The position numbers were made by a program, and so were the translations under genes. A stretch of DNA of 64,000 nt from Thamnaconus septentrionalis (lineage: Eukaryota > Chordata > Actinopteri > Tetraodontiformes > Monacanthidae). Each line of letters begins with the position of its first letter. The first letter of the stretch is position 1. The stretch spans positions 17,322,001 to 17,386,000 of the forward strand of contig CM020511.1 in the NCBI GenBank assembly GCA_009823395.1. The letters run 5' to 3'. Under the pieces are notes generated by a model, which saw only the letters and a list, made by a program, of their open reading frames with translations, was not told the origin of the DNA and searched no databases. This document shows, one piece after another, positions 25,157 through 37,290 of this stretch.

Positions 25157-27267
25157 CTAAACTGTTCAGAGAACAAGGGAAGGTTTTTTTTGTTTTGTTT
25201 TTTTTTCCCTGGCGCTGTTGAGTATGTCCATTACATCCTTTATTCAGCGTTAAATGACCAAACTTTTTCACGGCGCAATATAATATTCATTAATAATATA
25301 TGGCACAGTGATGAAAGAAAAACACTGTGTATGTATTGTCACATCAGGACGCCACAGTTTGCAGCGTTCCTGCGTGCCTCCTTGCATATTGTATGAGTAA
25401 AAGTCCCGTTAATGCCGTCTGAGCTCCCCAGCGACCAAAGTGGGATCATTATTTCTTAACAGATACCTTGCACAGACATGAATATGTTACTGTAGCAGAC
25501 GCTTGGCTTGTCAAAGCTGTGTACTCCTCACATACGCTAGCTACGTACATTGTCCTGACCATGTTTTTTGTTTTTTTCCCTCTTCAGCTCCTCCAACATG
25601 AAATGCTTGAGCACAAAGTCATGAAGAGAGACTGTTGGCAGTGTCGAGGGACAAAATGGTGCAAATGAAAACAGCAGTCAACGTCATATAATGTGAAAAA
25701 AACACACATACAACGAAACAATTCAGGAGGACTTGTCGTCATTCTTAACTAAAAATACTGTAAGTAATCAAACGTCCTCTTACACACACTGACATAGAAG
25801 CACTGCCTGTGTGTGTACAGGTGCAAGTATAGCGTCCTTGGATCTTCATTTCCTCCGTTTTGACACAGTTTCCTCATAGACCCATTCAAAAGGCATATTG
25901 GGCTCTTCCTGTCATTGTATATTTTCTTGTTCATTAAATTCCCAGTATGTGATTCCTACAGTATTTAGTCTGCAAGAAATCATATATTCACTTTAAAGAA
26001 GTTCAAAAGTGGCACAACTAGAGTGTAAAGCACTTTCTCTGACATATATATCTACACATACGTCTCAACAAACACAATATCAGATCTACGATATATCTTT
26101 CACCCTCGTTTCTGCTACTTAACTCACAAAAAGCTGAAATTAGACGACCTACTTTGGGGTCGCTCCAAGAGAAGGAAATTATCTGTCTATTAAACAATTA
26201 ACAATTATTGTAAGAACACAAGACTTTGATAATTATCTATGGGCAGAGGTTCTGAAAAACAATTATTACTCAGAATTGTGCAGCCTTTACACTTTAACCC
26301 TGAGTCTGCATGTGACACTAAATGAAAACGGGCTCATAAATCACTTCTCTGTAATACTGTGTCATTAAGAAGGAACTGGCACGTGAATCACGAGCACTCT
26401 ATATTATCCTCGGGGGGGTATGGACACTTTGCGCTGTCAGGCTGTCTGTCTCCCAACACGTCAGTCTGGCAGACTTCACATCTGGATCACTGTTATTAAG
26501 ACAGTCACAACAGTCACAAAGGCACAGCGGTGCTGTATCCAACTTGGAAAGCTGGGAAGTGAGTGGCGACAAGGTTACATACAAATTTCCCCTACTTGTA
26601 ATAATCAGTGTCGATGGAATCAAAGTATAAGAATGAAATCTGTGGCTGTGTATATATATGGAGGAGTCATCGTGATGTCACTCTTTGGTTTGTGACGACC
26701 CGTCCAGGAGAATTGACACTGGTTTCATGGTCAGCAACCAAATTTGGGTGTGTGAGTGGTGGCGGAGGTGAGCAATGATTGGAAAATATGTGCAGCTGAC
26801 TCCAGTTGGCTGTAGTTGGCTTTAGCCGCATCCACAACTGAATGGCCATTTTTACACCATATTACACAAAGTGTACGTTAGAGCCTTTTTTCTTTGGATT
26901 TAGTCCAACACAAATGTAGCACTATGAATTTTCAGGTCTCCTGTCCGTGTTGACAGCCGGTCATTTTCAGTCTTTTTGCAACCAACTTTGGCAGCCCCTG
27001 CTGGCTAAACGATAGGATGCAGGTTTTTGGTGCTTCTGCACTGGCCTGATCTTTGAAGCTCCGTACATCTTTCCATCCAGCCAGGGGACTGCACCAGCCC
27101 AATTTGCTCTGAACTAGCACTGTTTTTTTTTCGTTTTTTGTTTTATTTTTTTTTGCTGAGAGCAGCATGACCCACCAGACAGGATCTCTCATTTGTCAGG
27201 CAGTCAGACAGCACAACTGTCAGCGTGCGTCACCCAACAGTGAACATTCCAGTCATGACTCATCATG
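25155..27267. other. AT-rich spacer, no gene supported
   Basis: No recognised repeat family. Two weak exon-like spots were seen: a splice-acceptor-like TTTTTTTCCCTCTTCAG ending at 25587, and a GAG|GTGAGC donor-like site at 26766-26771. Neither is joined to a recognisable protein. Confidence 0.45.
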
Positions 27268-27500
27268 ATGACTCCGCCAAGCGCACATTCCCTCGACCAG
27301 CGCCGCCACGTCGCGCTCTTATCTCACGGAGCGTCGGTGGCTGATGTTCACACCTTGGTCCGTCCCGGTACAGCAGGCGTGATCTCGCACTGAACCTTGA
27401 CACCGGTTCGAGTACGAAAAGCCAGAGCGCTTCGTTTGACAATGAAGCGTCAGGAGCTGAAGCATTGACGATTAAGCGAAGTGGAGAGGAGAAAAACGAG
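27268..27500. promoter_or_regulatory. CpG-island-like segment
   Basis: By eye there are over 20 CG dinucleotides in about 230 bases (GCGCCGCCACGTCGCGC, CGGAGCGTCGG, CGGTTCGAGTACG, AGCGCTTCG), which is far denser than the flanks. Vertebrate promoters commonly coincide with such islands. It lies about 370 bases upstream of a possible start codon on the plus strand. A 104-codon minus-strand frame over it is a by-product of GC content. Confidence 0.5.
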
Positions 27501-27868
27501 GAGTTGTGAGGAATAAAAAGAATCTCTGTGCCGGGGGGAAAGTTGGAGGGAGAGCCAGCCAACAAATCAAATTTCATCCCGGTCCTGTTGTCCCGTTTCC
27601 CCCCCCAAGCCCTATCCCTTTCATTGTCAACTCATTTTGCTGCCTCATTTTCACCCCCCCCCCCCGTAAACTCCTTGCTCCGATTCGTTCTGTCAGCCGC
27701 TGTCTCTCCCTCCGCGAGCAGACAGGCAGGGACAGGGAGACTGTTGTTGTGCTTGCAGTCTGACACTATCGGCTCATAAATCCCTGTCAACAGCTTGTAC
27801 GTCTCGTCTCCTCCTCTGCCTGCACCCTCTCACTCCCTCCCTCCCTCCCTCTCTGCACGGGTGGAGGA

Positions 27869-27898
27869 ATGGAAGAACCCACTGACCTGCCGGAAAAG
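27869..27898 (+). CDS. Possible short first coding exon (10 codons)
   Basis: An ATG with G at -3 and +4 opens a 30-nt frame encoding MEEPTDLPEK, which runs straight into a donor-like AAAAG|GTTTGAG with no stop before it. Upstream are a CpG-island-like segment (27268-27500) and a pyrimidine-rich leader with CCCTCCCTCC units (27800-27855), a plausible promoter and 5' leader. The donor lacks A at +4 and is only moderate. I cannot assign the peptide to a family, and a 10-codon match is weak. An untranslated exon or pure chance remain possible. Confidence 0.2.
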
Positions 27899-28330
27899 GT
27901 TTGAGAGGCAAAAAACACATACAAACATGCACAGACAGTTAGACAGATAGATATTTTTAAATGTTTTCACTTCCGCCGTCTCTCTTCTGCCTCCTCTCTA
28001 CCTCTCTGCCCCCCCCCCCTTTTCTTTTTTTAAAAAAAAAAACCTTCCGGCAATGTTTACCAGCAGACAGTCGTCACTGACAAGTGCTTCCTGTGGTTGG
28101 GGGTAAACACCTGGGTAATAAGGCCACGCAGTACAGCAACACCTCCAGACAAGAAACAAAAAACCTCCACTATGATTCATAACCTTGTCTCACTGCACTG
28201 CATGCGAGGGTGTAGGCTGGAGACACACAATCAGGTCATGCAGGCACATGGGGGCATATATTTAAAGGAACGCGTGCATTCACACACATGAGCGAGAAAG
28301 TTGCACAAATCCAAGTGCAGACATGCATGC

Positions 28331-28359
28331 TCACACACACACACACACACACACACACA
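28331..28359. repeat. (CA)14 microsatellite
   Basis: Pure CA run followed by GCTGCACACGC. Confidence 0.97.
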
Positions 28360-28499
28360 GCTGCACACGCTTATTCTTGGCATATATCGCCAAGCAAGCG
28401 GTAAGCCAACCCAGCCATGTCAGCCAAAACAGCCAACACACAGTCTGACTGCAGCGTTTCAGGGCGAGTGATGGGGGGAAAAAAATGAAGTTCTTCTTT

Positions 28500-28690
28500 C
28501 CCTTCGGCATCGCTAATGGTTTACAGTCGCGAACTCAAAGTGGCACGGGTTCCACTCCAAGAGCTGTCAGCGAGAGAGCCAGTCCAGCCTGTTTTTTGCA
28601 GTGCCTCAGAAAATCCTGACGGGGGCGAAAAGTTGTGCTGCGCCGAAGCGTGAGAGCGACCCGAAGTGAAGTCAGAGCTGTCACTGTGTG
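28500..28690. promoter_or_regulatory. CpG-rich patch
   Basis: CG-rich words such as CAGTCGCGAACTC, GACGGGGGCGAAAAG and GCGCCGAAGCGTGAGAGCGAC occur in a stretch without repeats. This is the second of three CpG-rich patches between 27.2 and 31.5 kb. No coding frame of known type overlaps it. Confidence 0.3.
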
Positions 28691-28849
28691 TGTCAGAGTT
28701 TATGAACTGAGCGGCTCTGAGACAGGTTGTCTGCTCTCCAACCCCGTGGCCCAACACGTGGTTCACAAGTCAAAATTCAATAATGGTCCCCCGGTTGTCA
28801 AACAAGACAAGAAGTGAAAGAGCGACACTGTAACACTGGAGCAGAACGG

Positions 28850-30580
28850 CTGCTAATGTGTGTCAGGATAACTTTACTCTAAACCAATTCCATTCGGTTA
28901 TTTAATTCAGCTATGCTTTACTCATATACAGGAGACGAGGAGTATTTGCTTTCTGCTTCACGTACATTTAGCAGTTCATGCCGCCACTCACCATATGAGG
29001 GTACATTTTTTGTTTGTCAGGCAAATTTCTCTTGAAGTTTTGGTTTAGGTGTAGCTGCTGCACCCTCACGCATACCCTGTTTATGGGTGGGGCATCAGCA
29101 GGCTATCTAAATAATTTTTTTTCACCGCAGCAAACACTGGTTCATTTTCAGTCTTGATGCAGCAGCAGCCACCTTGCAAAGCCAAGAACTTTGCCAAGAA
29201 TGCCACACATTGGGGAGTTTCTTTTCCTCGTGAGTGCCCCCCGCTGCTCTGATGCAAAAGTGCTGCACAACCCTGTTGCCTTTTGCAACACAGGATTCAG
29301 TGTATGTGCAGCCTATGTAGATAGCGTGTCAGATTTTGTTTGAGTCGGTTTAGGTTGATAAAAAAATATCATTATCTAGTGCGTTCTGTAATTTCAGATC
29401 ACCAACTGATTAGTAAAACCACAAATGATAATCCCTAATATATTAGTGAAAAGTATTTCGACAAATGTTCTTTCACTGTCACTTGACCACAAAGTCATTC
29501 GGCACCATGCTGCTTTATTTCACTTGTTTAAACCTTTTCTTATTCCCATTTAGTTGGTTCTTTCTTTCTGATTTTAGGGTTCAGACCATGGAGAGCATCA
29601 TTTTTAAGCAAAATACAGTTTCAATTTATCCCACAAATCGAACCAAATGCCTGCCTCATTCTGTCATCTTTTCTATCATTCTTCATTTCACTGTTATCTA
29701 AATTGATTTTGTTGCAACAGAATTGCATTTTTTTCATGCCTGGTGCCTAAAAATAGCTTTTTTTTTCTATCAAGTGCACAAGTGTGCTAGTGATTCACTC
29801 TAGACTCATATTGTTGTGTTGTCTCCGGACAATACGGTCATGTGAACAACAGGGGAAGCCTCTGTGAATCATCGGCCCAGCCAGACAAGGCGGGCTAGGA
29901 AAGCCTTTGAGCACTTCCATTTTGGAGAGATCACAGGGAGGAAAGGGCTTTTTTGTGTTAAGTGTGATTAGCTCTGGCAAACGCACAGCGTTGCCTGTAC
30001 GAGCTCCTGCATGCACACATACGGTAACGTCTGCTCCCGCATGTGTCTCTCTCCGCGTGTGTGTATCTAAGTGTGGGGCCCACACATGTCTTAGTGCGCA
30101 AAGGAAATGGCTGACAGAGAAAAATGTGGCCAATTCTAATTTTAATTGCCAATGGGGAAAAAAGGGGAGGGGTGGCAGAGGGTGGTGGGGGGGGACCTCA
30201 ATATTTATGGGCTCTGTCCAGATGAACAGAGGAGAGGAGGTTTAGGCATGAAAGCGTATTCCTTATCACAATTAAAAAGTGCTTTAACATGACTGCAACC
30301 TTTTGAAGTTAGATTAGCAGTAATATTGGAGAGATTGGTCCTGGCTTCTAACAATGGAACTGAAAGGAGGGAAGTTATTTTTAAAAAGCCAAAGGTAGTG
30401 TTTTCTCCCGCTGCCGCCTCTCCCTTGAATTAGCCTCAAACTATTTTTTTTCTTTTTGATAGATTTTCTTAAGTGGAACCACATTTTCCGTCCCGTTTCT
30501 TTTAAACATGACATTACTTCACACGGACATAAAACATGCGCTTGGAGTCCAACCAAAGGATTTGATGGAAAGGACCAAAG

Positions 30581-30586
<6 letters not shown>
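28850..30586. other. Spacer, no gene supported
   Basis: AT-rich to about 29790, then mixed composition with a G-rich stretch at 30165-30198. Frames over 29795-30245 on both strands are not recognisable as proteins. Confidence 0.45.

Positions 30587-30633
<47 letters not shown>
30587..30633. repeat. (GA)23 microsatellite
   Basis: Pure GA run after an A-tract. The purine strand is the plus strand. Confidence 0.97.
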
Positions 30634-30635
<2 letters not shown>

Positions 30636-30787
30636 CAACAGTCTGAGTTTCTTTTAAAAAAGCATTTTTAGCCTGAAGTGACAGAAAGCCACGTTGCAAC
30701 TCCACCTCACATGGAGCTGTTTTAAAATCACAATTAGTTTTCATCTTCAGTCTAAATAGAATTGGGTTTTTGTAGTGGGCACACACT

Positions 30788-30788
<1 letters not shown>

Positions 30789-30829
<41 letters not shown>
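30789..30829. repeat. (CA)20 microsatellite
   Basis: Pure CA run about 155 bases after the GA array. Confidence 0.97.
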
Positions 30830-30830
<1 letters not shown>

Positions 30831-31155
30831 GGTGAAAACAAATCCACATGCGGACAAGCAAGTGACTGTGAATTGACAATTAAGTCAAAATTCCCATCAT
30901 TCGAGGAAAATAAGTGCCATTGATCCACTCCTTACATAAGGACATGCAAACCCCTGGGAAGACACAGGGCTGCAACCGAGAGCCCTGTAATTAGAGAGAG
31001 GGAGAGAGCAGACAGAGAGCGAGACAAAGCCTAACCCCGGGCGCAGAAACAGGAAGTGAGCGACAGGAAGGCGAGGTGACAAAGTTGTGAGAAAGAGAGA
31101 GAGCGGGAGGGGGGAAAAAAAAGTCCTCCCGCTTTCACCTGATTGAGAGAGCGTT

Positions 31156-31183
31156 GGGGTGGGGGGGTGGGAGGGGGGGGGAG
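31156..31183 (+). repeat. G-run cluster with G-quadruplex potential
   Basis: Runs of 4, 7, 3 and 9 G separated by one or two bases on the plus strand, at the edge of a CpG-rich patch. Confidence 0.7.
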
Positions 31184-31239
31184 GCCAAAACAAAGAGCAG
31201 CTGCGGAGGATTTACACACTGTAAATAATTCATGTAATC

Positions 31240-31430
31240 AGCAGCGGGGGCGCCGAGACGCAGACGATATGAAAACAGACCAGGTCTGCGGAGACGCAGC
31301 GGAGGGAGTCGGAGGGGAAGCGGAGACGTGAGGACGCAGACAGCGTAACGGTGGAGCGGCGAGGGGATGTAACACTTACCCCGACGTTCGTGTCCAGACG
31401 GGCCCATCTTCCCCTCTGACTCCGCCGCAC
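31240..31430. promoter_or_regulatory. CpG-rich patch
   Basis: Dense CG content (GGGGGCGCCGAGACGCAGACG, AGACGTGAGGACGC, CCCCGACGTTCGTG, CCGCCGCACC). It contains the splice-flanked 51-nt interval described separately. It could be a promoter-proximal region of a minus-strand transcript. Confidence 0.4.
31380..31430 (-). CDS. Splice-flanked 51-nt exon candidate
   Basis: On the minus strand, TTGTTATTTCTGCTCAG ends as a good acceptor just before 31430, and a full-consensus donor GGG|GTAAGTG follows 31380. The enclosed 51 nt (17 codons, so phase-neutral) is rich in CG and open in at least two frames. In one of them it contains an ATG and reads MGPSGHERR to the donor. Function is unknown and I do not recognise the peptide. 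It could be an untranslated exon or a chance pairing of splice-like sites. Confidence 0.22.
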
Positions 31431-32261
31431 CTGAGCAGAAATAACAATCACCTCCGCTGTTTGTCTGATGACTGGAGATTCCTGCCGGCAGGTTGTGAGC
31501 CACAGCTGAGTGCGGCAGCTCAAGGCACAGGTTCATCTTCTGGGAACTGCTTTGCTCTTGTCAAGCTTCAGACTCAACGCCAGGACTTTATTAGTCTTTT
31601 GAAAGCTTTATGTGCACGCGAGGCCGGGGAAGCACATCGCCACCGGCTATATAGGGAGTCTGTACGGCTTATTGCAAAAGCACTCGTGTTGGTGCGCGGT
31701 TCCAGCCAACAGAAATATGTCATTTCAGGTCAAACACTTGTTGAGTCTGCTGCAGGGTTGTGAAGCTTTGGGTAGTTTGCAAAAGCAGGCCGAGTGAGAA
31801 CACTGACCTTAAAAAGTTCCTTTTTTCACTGAGCTACTGCACTGATGCAGTGATCTGTCAACTGATGTCATACCGAGTTCAGCCCTGAATTGTCGCTGTG
31901 GCAAAAAATACAGCTTTTCTCATTTAATGTCAATGAGGCCTGTCTGTTTTTGTCAGCATCTGAAAAAATATCGAGCCTTCTGCGGTGAAAAAAACCTGCA
32001 GATGAGCCAAACGTCTTGGCTGCCGCAATCCGTGTCACGCTGCAGCAACCAATCATGTCTCTCAGTGAACAAAAACACAGGGAATAACACAACTTTAAGT
32101 CACACAACGGGTCCTGTTTAGTGAGTTTTTGGTCTAAAGAAAATAAAACAGCTTATATGTCTTCTCCTGAACTAATCTTTGCAATCATTTTGCAAAACCA
32201 AAACAAACAACTTGGATCTTCTCAGTCTTGTCTTCAAGTTTACAGATGTCCTTGATGAAAG

Positions 32262-32290
32262 GATAGATAGATAGATAGATAGATAGATAG
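32262..32290. repeat. (GATA)7 microsatellite
   Basis: Seven perfect GATA units within GGATAGATAG...AGATAGG. Confidence 0.97.
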
Positions 32291-32299
32291 GTTTCAGGT

Positions 32300-35200
32300 T
32301 TTTTTTGAAAGCTTTAACCTGACACAAGAAGATACAAGAGGCTCAGGTGAAAGCACATTTACTTTAGTAACAGATGCCAGGCTGAACTTAGAGCTCTGGG
32401 TGAGAATAATAGAAAAGCTGAAGTATTGCCGACATCAGTTTGCTATCATAAAACGTCTCTCAAGAACAATACTCTGAGTGTTCTGAAGGGTTCGCCACTG
32501 TCGGTTTGCCTTTCTGATGATGTCACCGCTGGCCTTGCTTCACTTCTGTCCCCGTCCCCCCTCCCCCGACCCGAAAGCAATGGCAAACAGAACGCATCAG
32601 AGATACCACATAAACACATGAGCCCTGTTGCACCCATTGCACTCTGTCTTCGCTGAGTTACACACCCCGACACCCAGAAGCTTTTTGAGAACTTGCTGAT
32701 CCACAAATTCCCAAGGGTTTGGTGGAGTGGACAGGAGCCAGTGGAAACTGCAAACACTCTGGAGCGGCTGCGAGTGATGCAAGCACAAACAAACTCCAAG
32801 CTCCCGTTCTCGCAAAACACACACCACATCTGCGTGTGCACGCTGTGTATGTGTACATGTGTGCATGCGCGCGTTGGCGACTGCATTTTGAAAGGCAAAA
32901 CGGCCTCGCATTTACAAGATCACAAGACTGAGAATTAAAGATTGCACTTCCTGTCCAAAGGTTCTTTGGGTCTCAGTGCAGGGGGATTGAGTTGGAGAGG
33001 AAGAGAGGTGGTGCTGCAATGTGAGTCAAAGCTAGATGATGTATAGTGAAGGAGGAGGGAGTTAGACTAAGGGACGAGAGAGAAACGTTTGGGAAATGAG
33101 GCGGAGAGTGCTGGGAACAAACAGAAAAATCAGTTTTAACCAAGGGTGGATGGTTCCATGTCTCAGGCCGGAGAAGGGATGGAGGGGCCAACGAACCGTT
33201 CAGGGAGAAATGGAGGCAAGAACGTTACTATCGTCTTCCCCTTTGCTCCTGTCTCTCCGCCCCTTCGCTTGAAAGGCCAAGCCACAGCACATTATGGTTC
33301 CCTGGGTTTTATTTAATGGCTGGGTGTGTTCTGATGCTAAAGTCATCGGCAGTTAAATCCTGTTCCTAATTAGTGGTGGGAACCGGAATGGAAAAGGGAA
33401 CAAAGAGATCGGTTGGGGAACAATTAGTAAAGGGAGAACAGTATTTTAAAAATATATCTATATATTTCATGTCATGGTTTGAGACAGTACCTCACAGGAC
33501 ATACGACATAAACTTGCGACGCTGAGGATTAATTGCTGACAGCAAATGTCACTTTTCTGCTAGCGTCCTCTTGCCTCCACTTTTCCTTCACTTGCTCACA
33601 GTTCAGTTAAATGGAGTTTATACATAATCTTATGATCTCAGAATATTATAAATCTGTTTTTGGCTGTAAGCATACAAGCTGGAAAAAAATAATAGAACAC
33701 ATCTAATGAATGACAACTAATCTTCAGAAGGTTAAGGTCTAAACATATAAATACATTAGCAGAAGAAATTAGAAATTATTAAACAGAAGATTTTTTTGAG
33801 TTGGAGGGGGGTGATCTAGATCAGCTACGTGCCTCCTGCCTTCTAGAAATCTACTAGAGTAGAGTATAGAGTTAAAATATCTCTCAATTTTAAGGTGTGA
33901 CACCAAAACATCTTGGCCTGGGTTAAAAATGGAAAGAGTGAGACTTTGTGGGGACCATTAACTTGCATAACAGCATACATAATTCAAACTCAAGCTAATT
34001 TTGTGCTCGGTCACATGGATTAGATTATGGTCACATGACGTAACTGGGCATGCTCGGAGGGAATGTTTCCTATATCTTATTGATTTATTACATTGAAAAG
34101 AAACACAGCTCCTTTAAAAATCAAGCTCCAGTAGTGACTGTCTAAACCTTCCAAAGTGGACCAGTTTTAGAGCAGAGAGAAAAACCCTTCAGGCTTGCAG
34201 TTGGTGCAAGAGCAAACAAGATGTCTGTCACAGTCCTGTGGTGAGCCACAGTGTGCTGTGTTGTTTAACAAAACTCCAGAGTGGAGCAAAAACATATTTT
34301 CCACCAAGAAAAGCCACCAGTGACGCTTGTTGTCTTTCTTTTAATGTAAAAATGGGATACACTTTTGTTAGCCAATCCAGCTGCAATCCAGGGTTGACAA
34401 TAATATTGTACTAAAACTATTATTTCCCTAGAATGCATTGAGAAAACACACAAAGCTTCACTGTTGTTTCTGTTTTACCCGCCTTCCATATGCCAGTCCA
34501 TCATTGGCATACTGTGTATCGCATTCAGCTGTTGTATGTGGTATAACTGCATGTTGTAATTTTTCTGGTTGGAAGTAGTCATTTATTTATTTAAGTAAGT
34601 CAAGGTAAACAATGGATCACCTATTGGCTTTAAGCTGCTGTTCCTTAGAATGTGCTTGTGGCCTCAACAGAGGTGACAGGTTCTTTGGTCTGCATTGGTA
34701 TAAGATCAGCAGTGTCCGGTGATGAGTAATTCCTTTATAATGAACAGAAGAAAACCAGTTCACCAGTGACTTTTTTTTTTTTTTTTTGACTCTGCACTCA
34801 ACTGGGCATACAGTGACTTTTCCATGTGTCCCCATGTGTCACAGAAAAGATGTTATTTTGGCAAGAGAGGCTTGAACTGCTGGATGAGCAGGTGGTTTCA
34901 AATCCAAAATCAAAAAGCATAAAAATCACATTTTGCTTTCTAAAATTCCATTGACTGCCAGAAGTATTTACATGCCTGGTTTACTAACTGTGGCCATAGT
35001 AAACCCTAACAAACATGCTGTAATTCAAAAGAACGTACCTGTCTACTCTGGAAATTTGACAGCTCGATTGCTCAACAGAGATGCTTTCATAGCATCATCA
35101 CTTTTACATGTTCCCAAGTCTTTCAACTAGATTCCAACTATATTCCAGTCAAATCCATGCCATGCGTTATTCCGAGGCGAGTCCTGTCTTAAGGCTTTCA

Positions 35201-37073
35201 TAAGACTAAGTGGGAACATCTGCACACACAATTTATTCTGCTTGGAATAATGCTTAGCGATTTCAAAGGAATTCATGGTTATTAGGAATTTTGATGTGGT
35301 TGACACAGCAGCCCGAGATTTTCCTTTGTATGGGTCTTGTGTGGAGTTACTGTAGCTAAATTTCATTACAAAGACTGTGCATGGACTCAGACTGGTATTG
35401 CCGCAGCTCACCTTTGCTCTTGTGCAACGGATGTGCAATAGCAATGAGAAAAGGATGAAATTCCAGTTAGACATTTTCTAATTTTAAATTCATGGAGACA
35501 AGAGCTAAATCTCATGTCTGGGTCAAGTCTCAAGTTAGAGTGTGGGAGGCAATATTTGTTAAAGTCAAACTGTTTTCTGCTCTTTCAAACAGCTCGTTGT
35601 TGTTCAGTTTTACAGTATTGAAAGAGCCAAATCAACATCAATGCGGAAAAGCTGAAACAGCGTAACGGACAATAGATTGTATTCAAACCACATGTTGTTC
35701 GCAGTTTCTTACACACAAAATATTTTGGAAGTTTTAAATATAAAAAACAAAACAAAGTAAGTAAACTGTTCAGTTTTTACTGTTACAGTAAAGCAGAAGT
35801 TTTCAAACCGTTGACGTCTGTTGAGCCTGTAATGAATACAGTGACTAATATTTGATTGACAGGTGGTGTTTTAGAATACTGAGTGTACAATGTGCTCTCT
35901 GAGAAAGAAGGAGAAGTGTGGAAAGAGAATTTACAACAGACAGGGTGTACCTGCTGAGCAATTAGAATGAGATTAATTGGTTGGCTGGTTGGTTGTCAAT
36001 TCATTGGACTGCCATTAGCTTTCGTTCCCCTCTCTGGAAACCATTTAGATGGGAGCTAATTGGTATAATTGTTCTGAAGATGGCGGAACTCCTGTGGTAC
36101 GACAGAACACACTTCACATCCCCTCTGTGGGTTACTAGCACGAGCTAAATTGCAATTGACAAAACGTTATAAGTCAAACAGACAGCAACAAGAGAAAAGG
36201 AACATTTATTTTGCCGAAGAAATCGCACAATTATGCACCAAGGTCACAGTAAATCTGCCACCTATTCATTTATACTACAAAAATACCATCAATCTTACTT
36301 AATTTACTCACCATCCTTTGGTATTTATTCATTGGGACCTTGTCCCTTGTTTGTGACTTTGGTAGTGTCTTGATGTTGTCTGTCTTGCCCTTGTCCTGTC
36401 TTGATCTATTGATAGTTCTATGAATTTTATTATCACAATGTCAAGTGTAATGGAAAAAAATAATAATCTGCCAATTTTTCGTATAGATAAAAAACAACAA
36501 CACTGGATTAAAGTGTATGCAAAACATCCTGTATTGCAGTCAAGTAAATTAAGCACTATTCAATAAAGAGGTAAGGCAGCACGCTCTGAGAAAGCAGATC
36601 TTTGTCTCAGTTTATTTTTCAAGATCATATTAGTATTCACAGTGGTTTCAGTCCTCCATGTTTTGAAGGGTTGTACCGTCAGTCTAATTAAGGTGAGGTG
36701 TTGATGTAGTCTATGATTTATGACAGAACAGGACCCCTGATGAGTCATAATGCTTTATCATAAAGGCTCCAGTGGAACAGAACAAGGCAAAGCTAATGAT
36801 ACATTTTGTTTTCAGTAGCAGTTTGAGAAACAGAGAGAACTCTCGCTGTGCCATGGACCAACGCATCATAATACTTATATAATAAATGGAGACTGCTATG
36901 TACTTATGAACCTCATCCATTAATGATAAATGCAATCTGTTGACATGAAATAAAATAAAAATGTATATTTATATATTGTTAGTTGGATGAAGACAACTAA
37001 AAATAAGTGTTCTGTATTCAGACTCTAATTTTAAAAATGTGTATTTAACTAATTGTTAGTGGTGGTGATGAAG
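32300..37073. other. AT-rich spacer, no gene supported
   Basis: Nearly 4.8 kb with no microsatellite over 25 bases and no recognised transposon. The segment at 33285-33385 (GGTTTTATTTAATGGC, GCAGTTAAATCC, CCTAATTAGTGG) has conserved-element texture. A T-run lies at 34770-34788. Frames up to 150 codons near 32.4-32.9 kb occur in overlapping phases and show no domain. Confidence 0.45.
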
Positions 37074-37097
37074 CACATGTGCATGTGCATGTGCATC
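37074..37097 (+). repeat. (TGCATG)n hexamer array
   Basis: Three to four overlapping TGCATG units. TGCATG is the established RBFOX splicing-factor motif when present in RNA. Here it may be only a simple repeat. Confidence 0.7.
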
Positions 37098-37254
37098 TAC
37101 TGTAAGAGTGTGCATGTTTCAACAGCATGCAGTTGAGGTCATGGAAACTTAACTGCCTGTGTGCTGGCCTGAGGATTAGCCAAGACATGTCTCCACTGTG
37201 GCTGGAATGCTACTTTATCGCTGTCTCGCTCACACACAGGCACCCACGCAAACG

Positions 37255-37258
37255 TGCG

Positions 37259-37289
<31 letters not shown>

Positions 37290-37290
37290 A
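37255..37290. repeat. Compound (GC)n(AC)n microsatellite
   Basis: GTGCGCGCGCGCGC leads into about 10 AC units. Alternating purine-pyrimidine sequence with a pure GC core is strongly prone to Z-DNA. Confidence 0.95.

Noticed and set aside
27395..27420. GGTTCGAGTACG resembling a tRNA or SINE B box
   Set aside because: No A box at the right distance, no cloverleaf pairing upstream, and it lies inside a CpG-rich patch where such words are likely.
31135..31536. 133-codon minus-strand frame as a single coding exon
   Set aside because: It runs through an evident GTAAGT donor and a G-run, and its end is proline-rich low complexity; only the short splice-flanked part was kept as a candidate.
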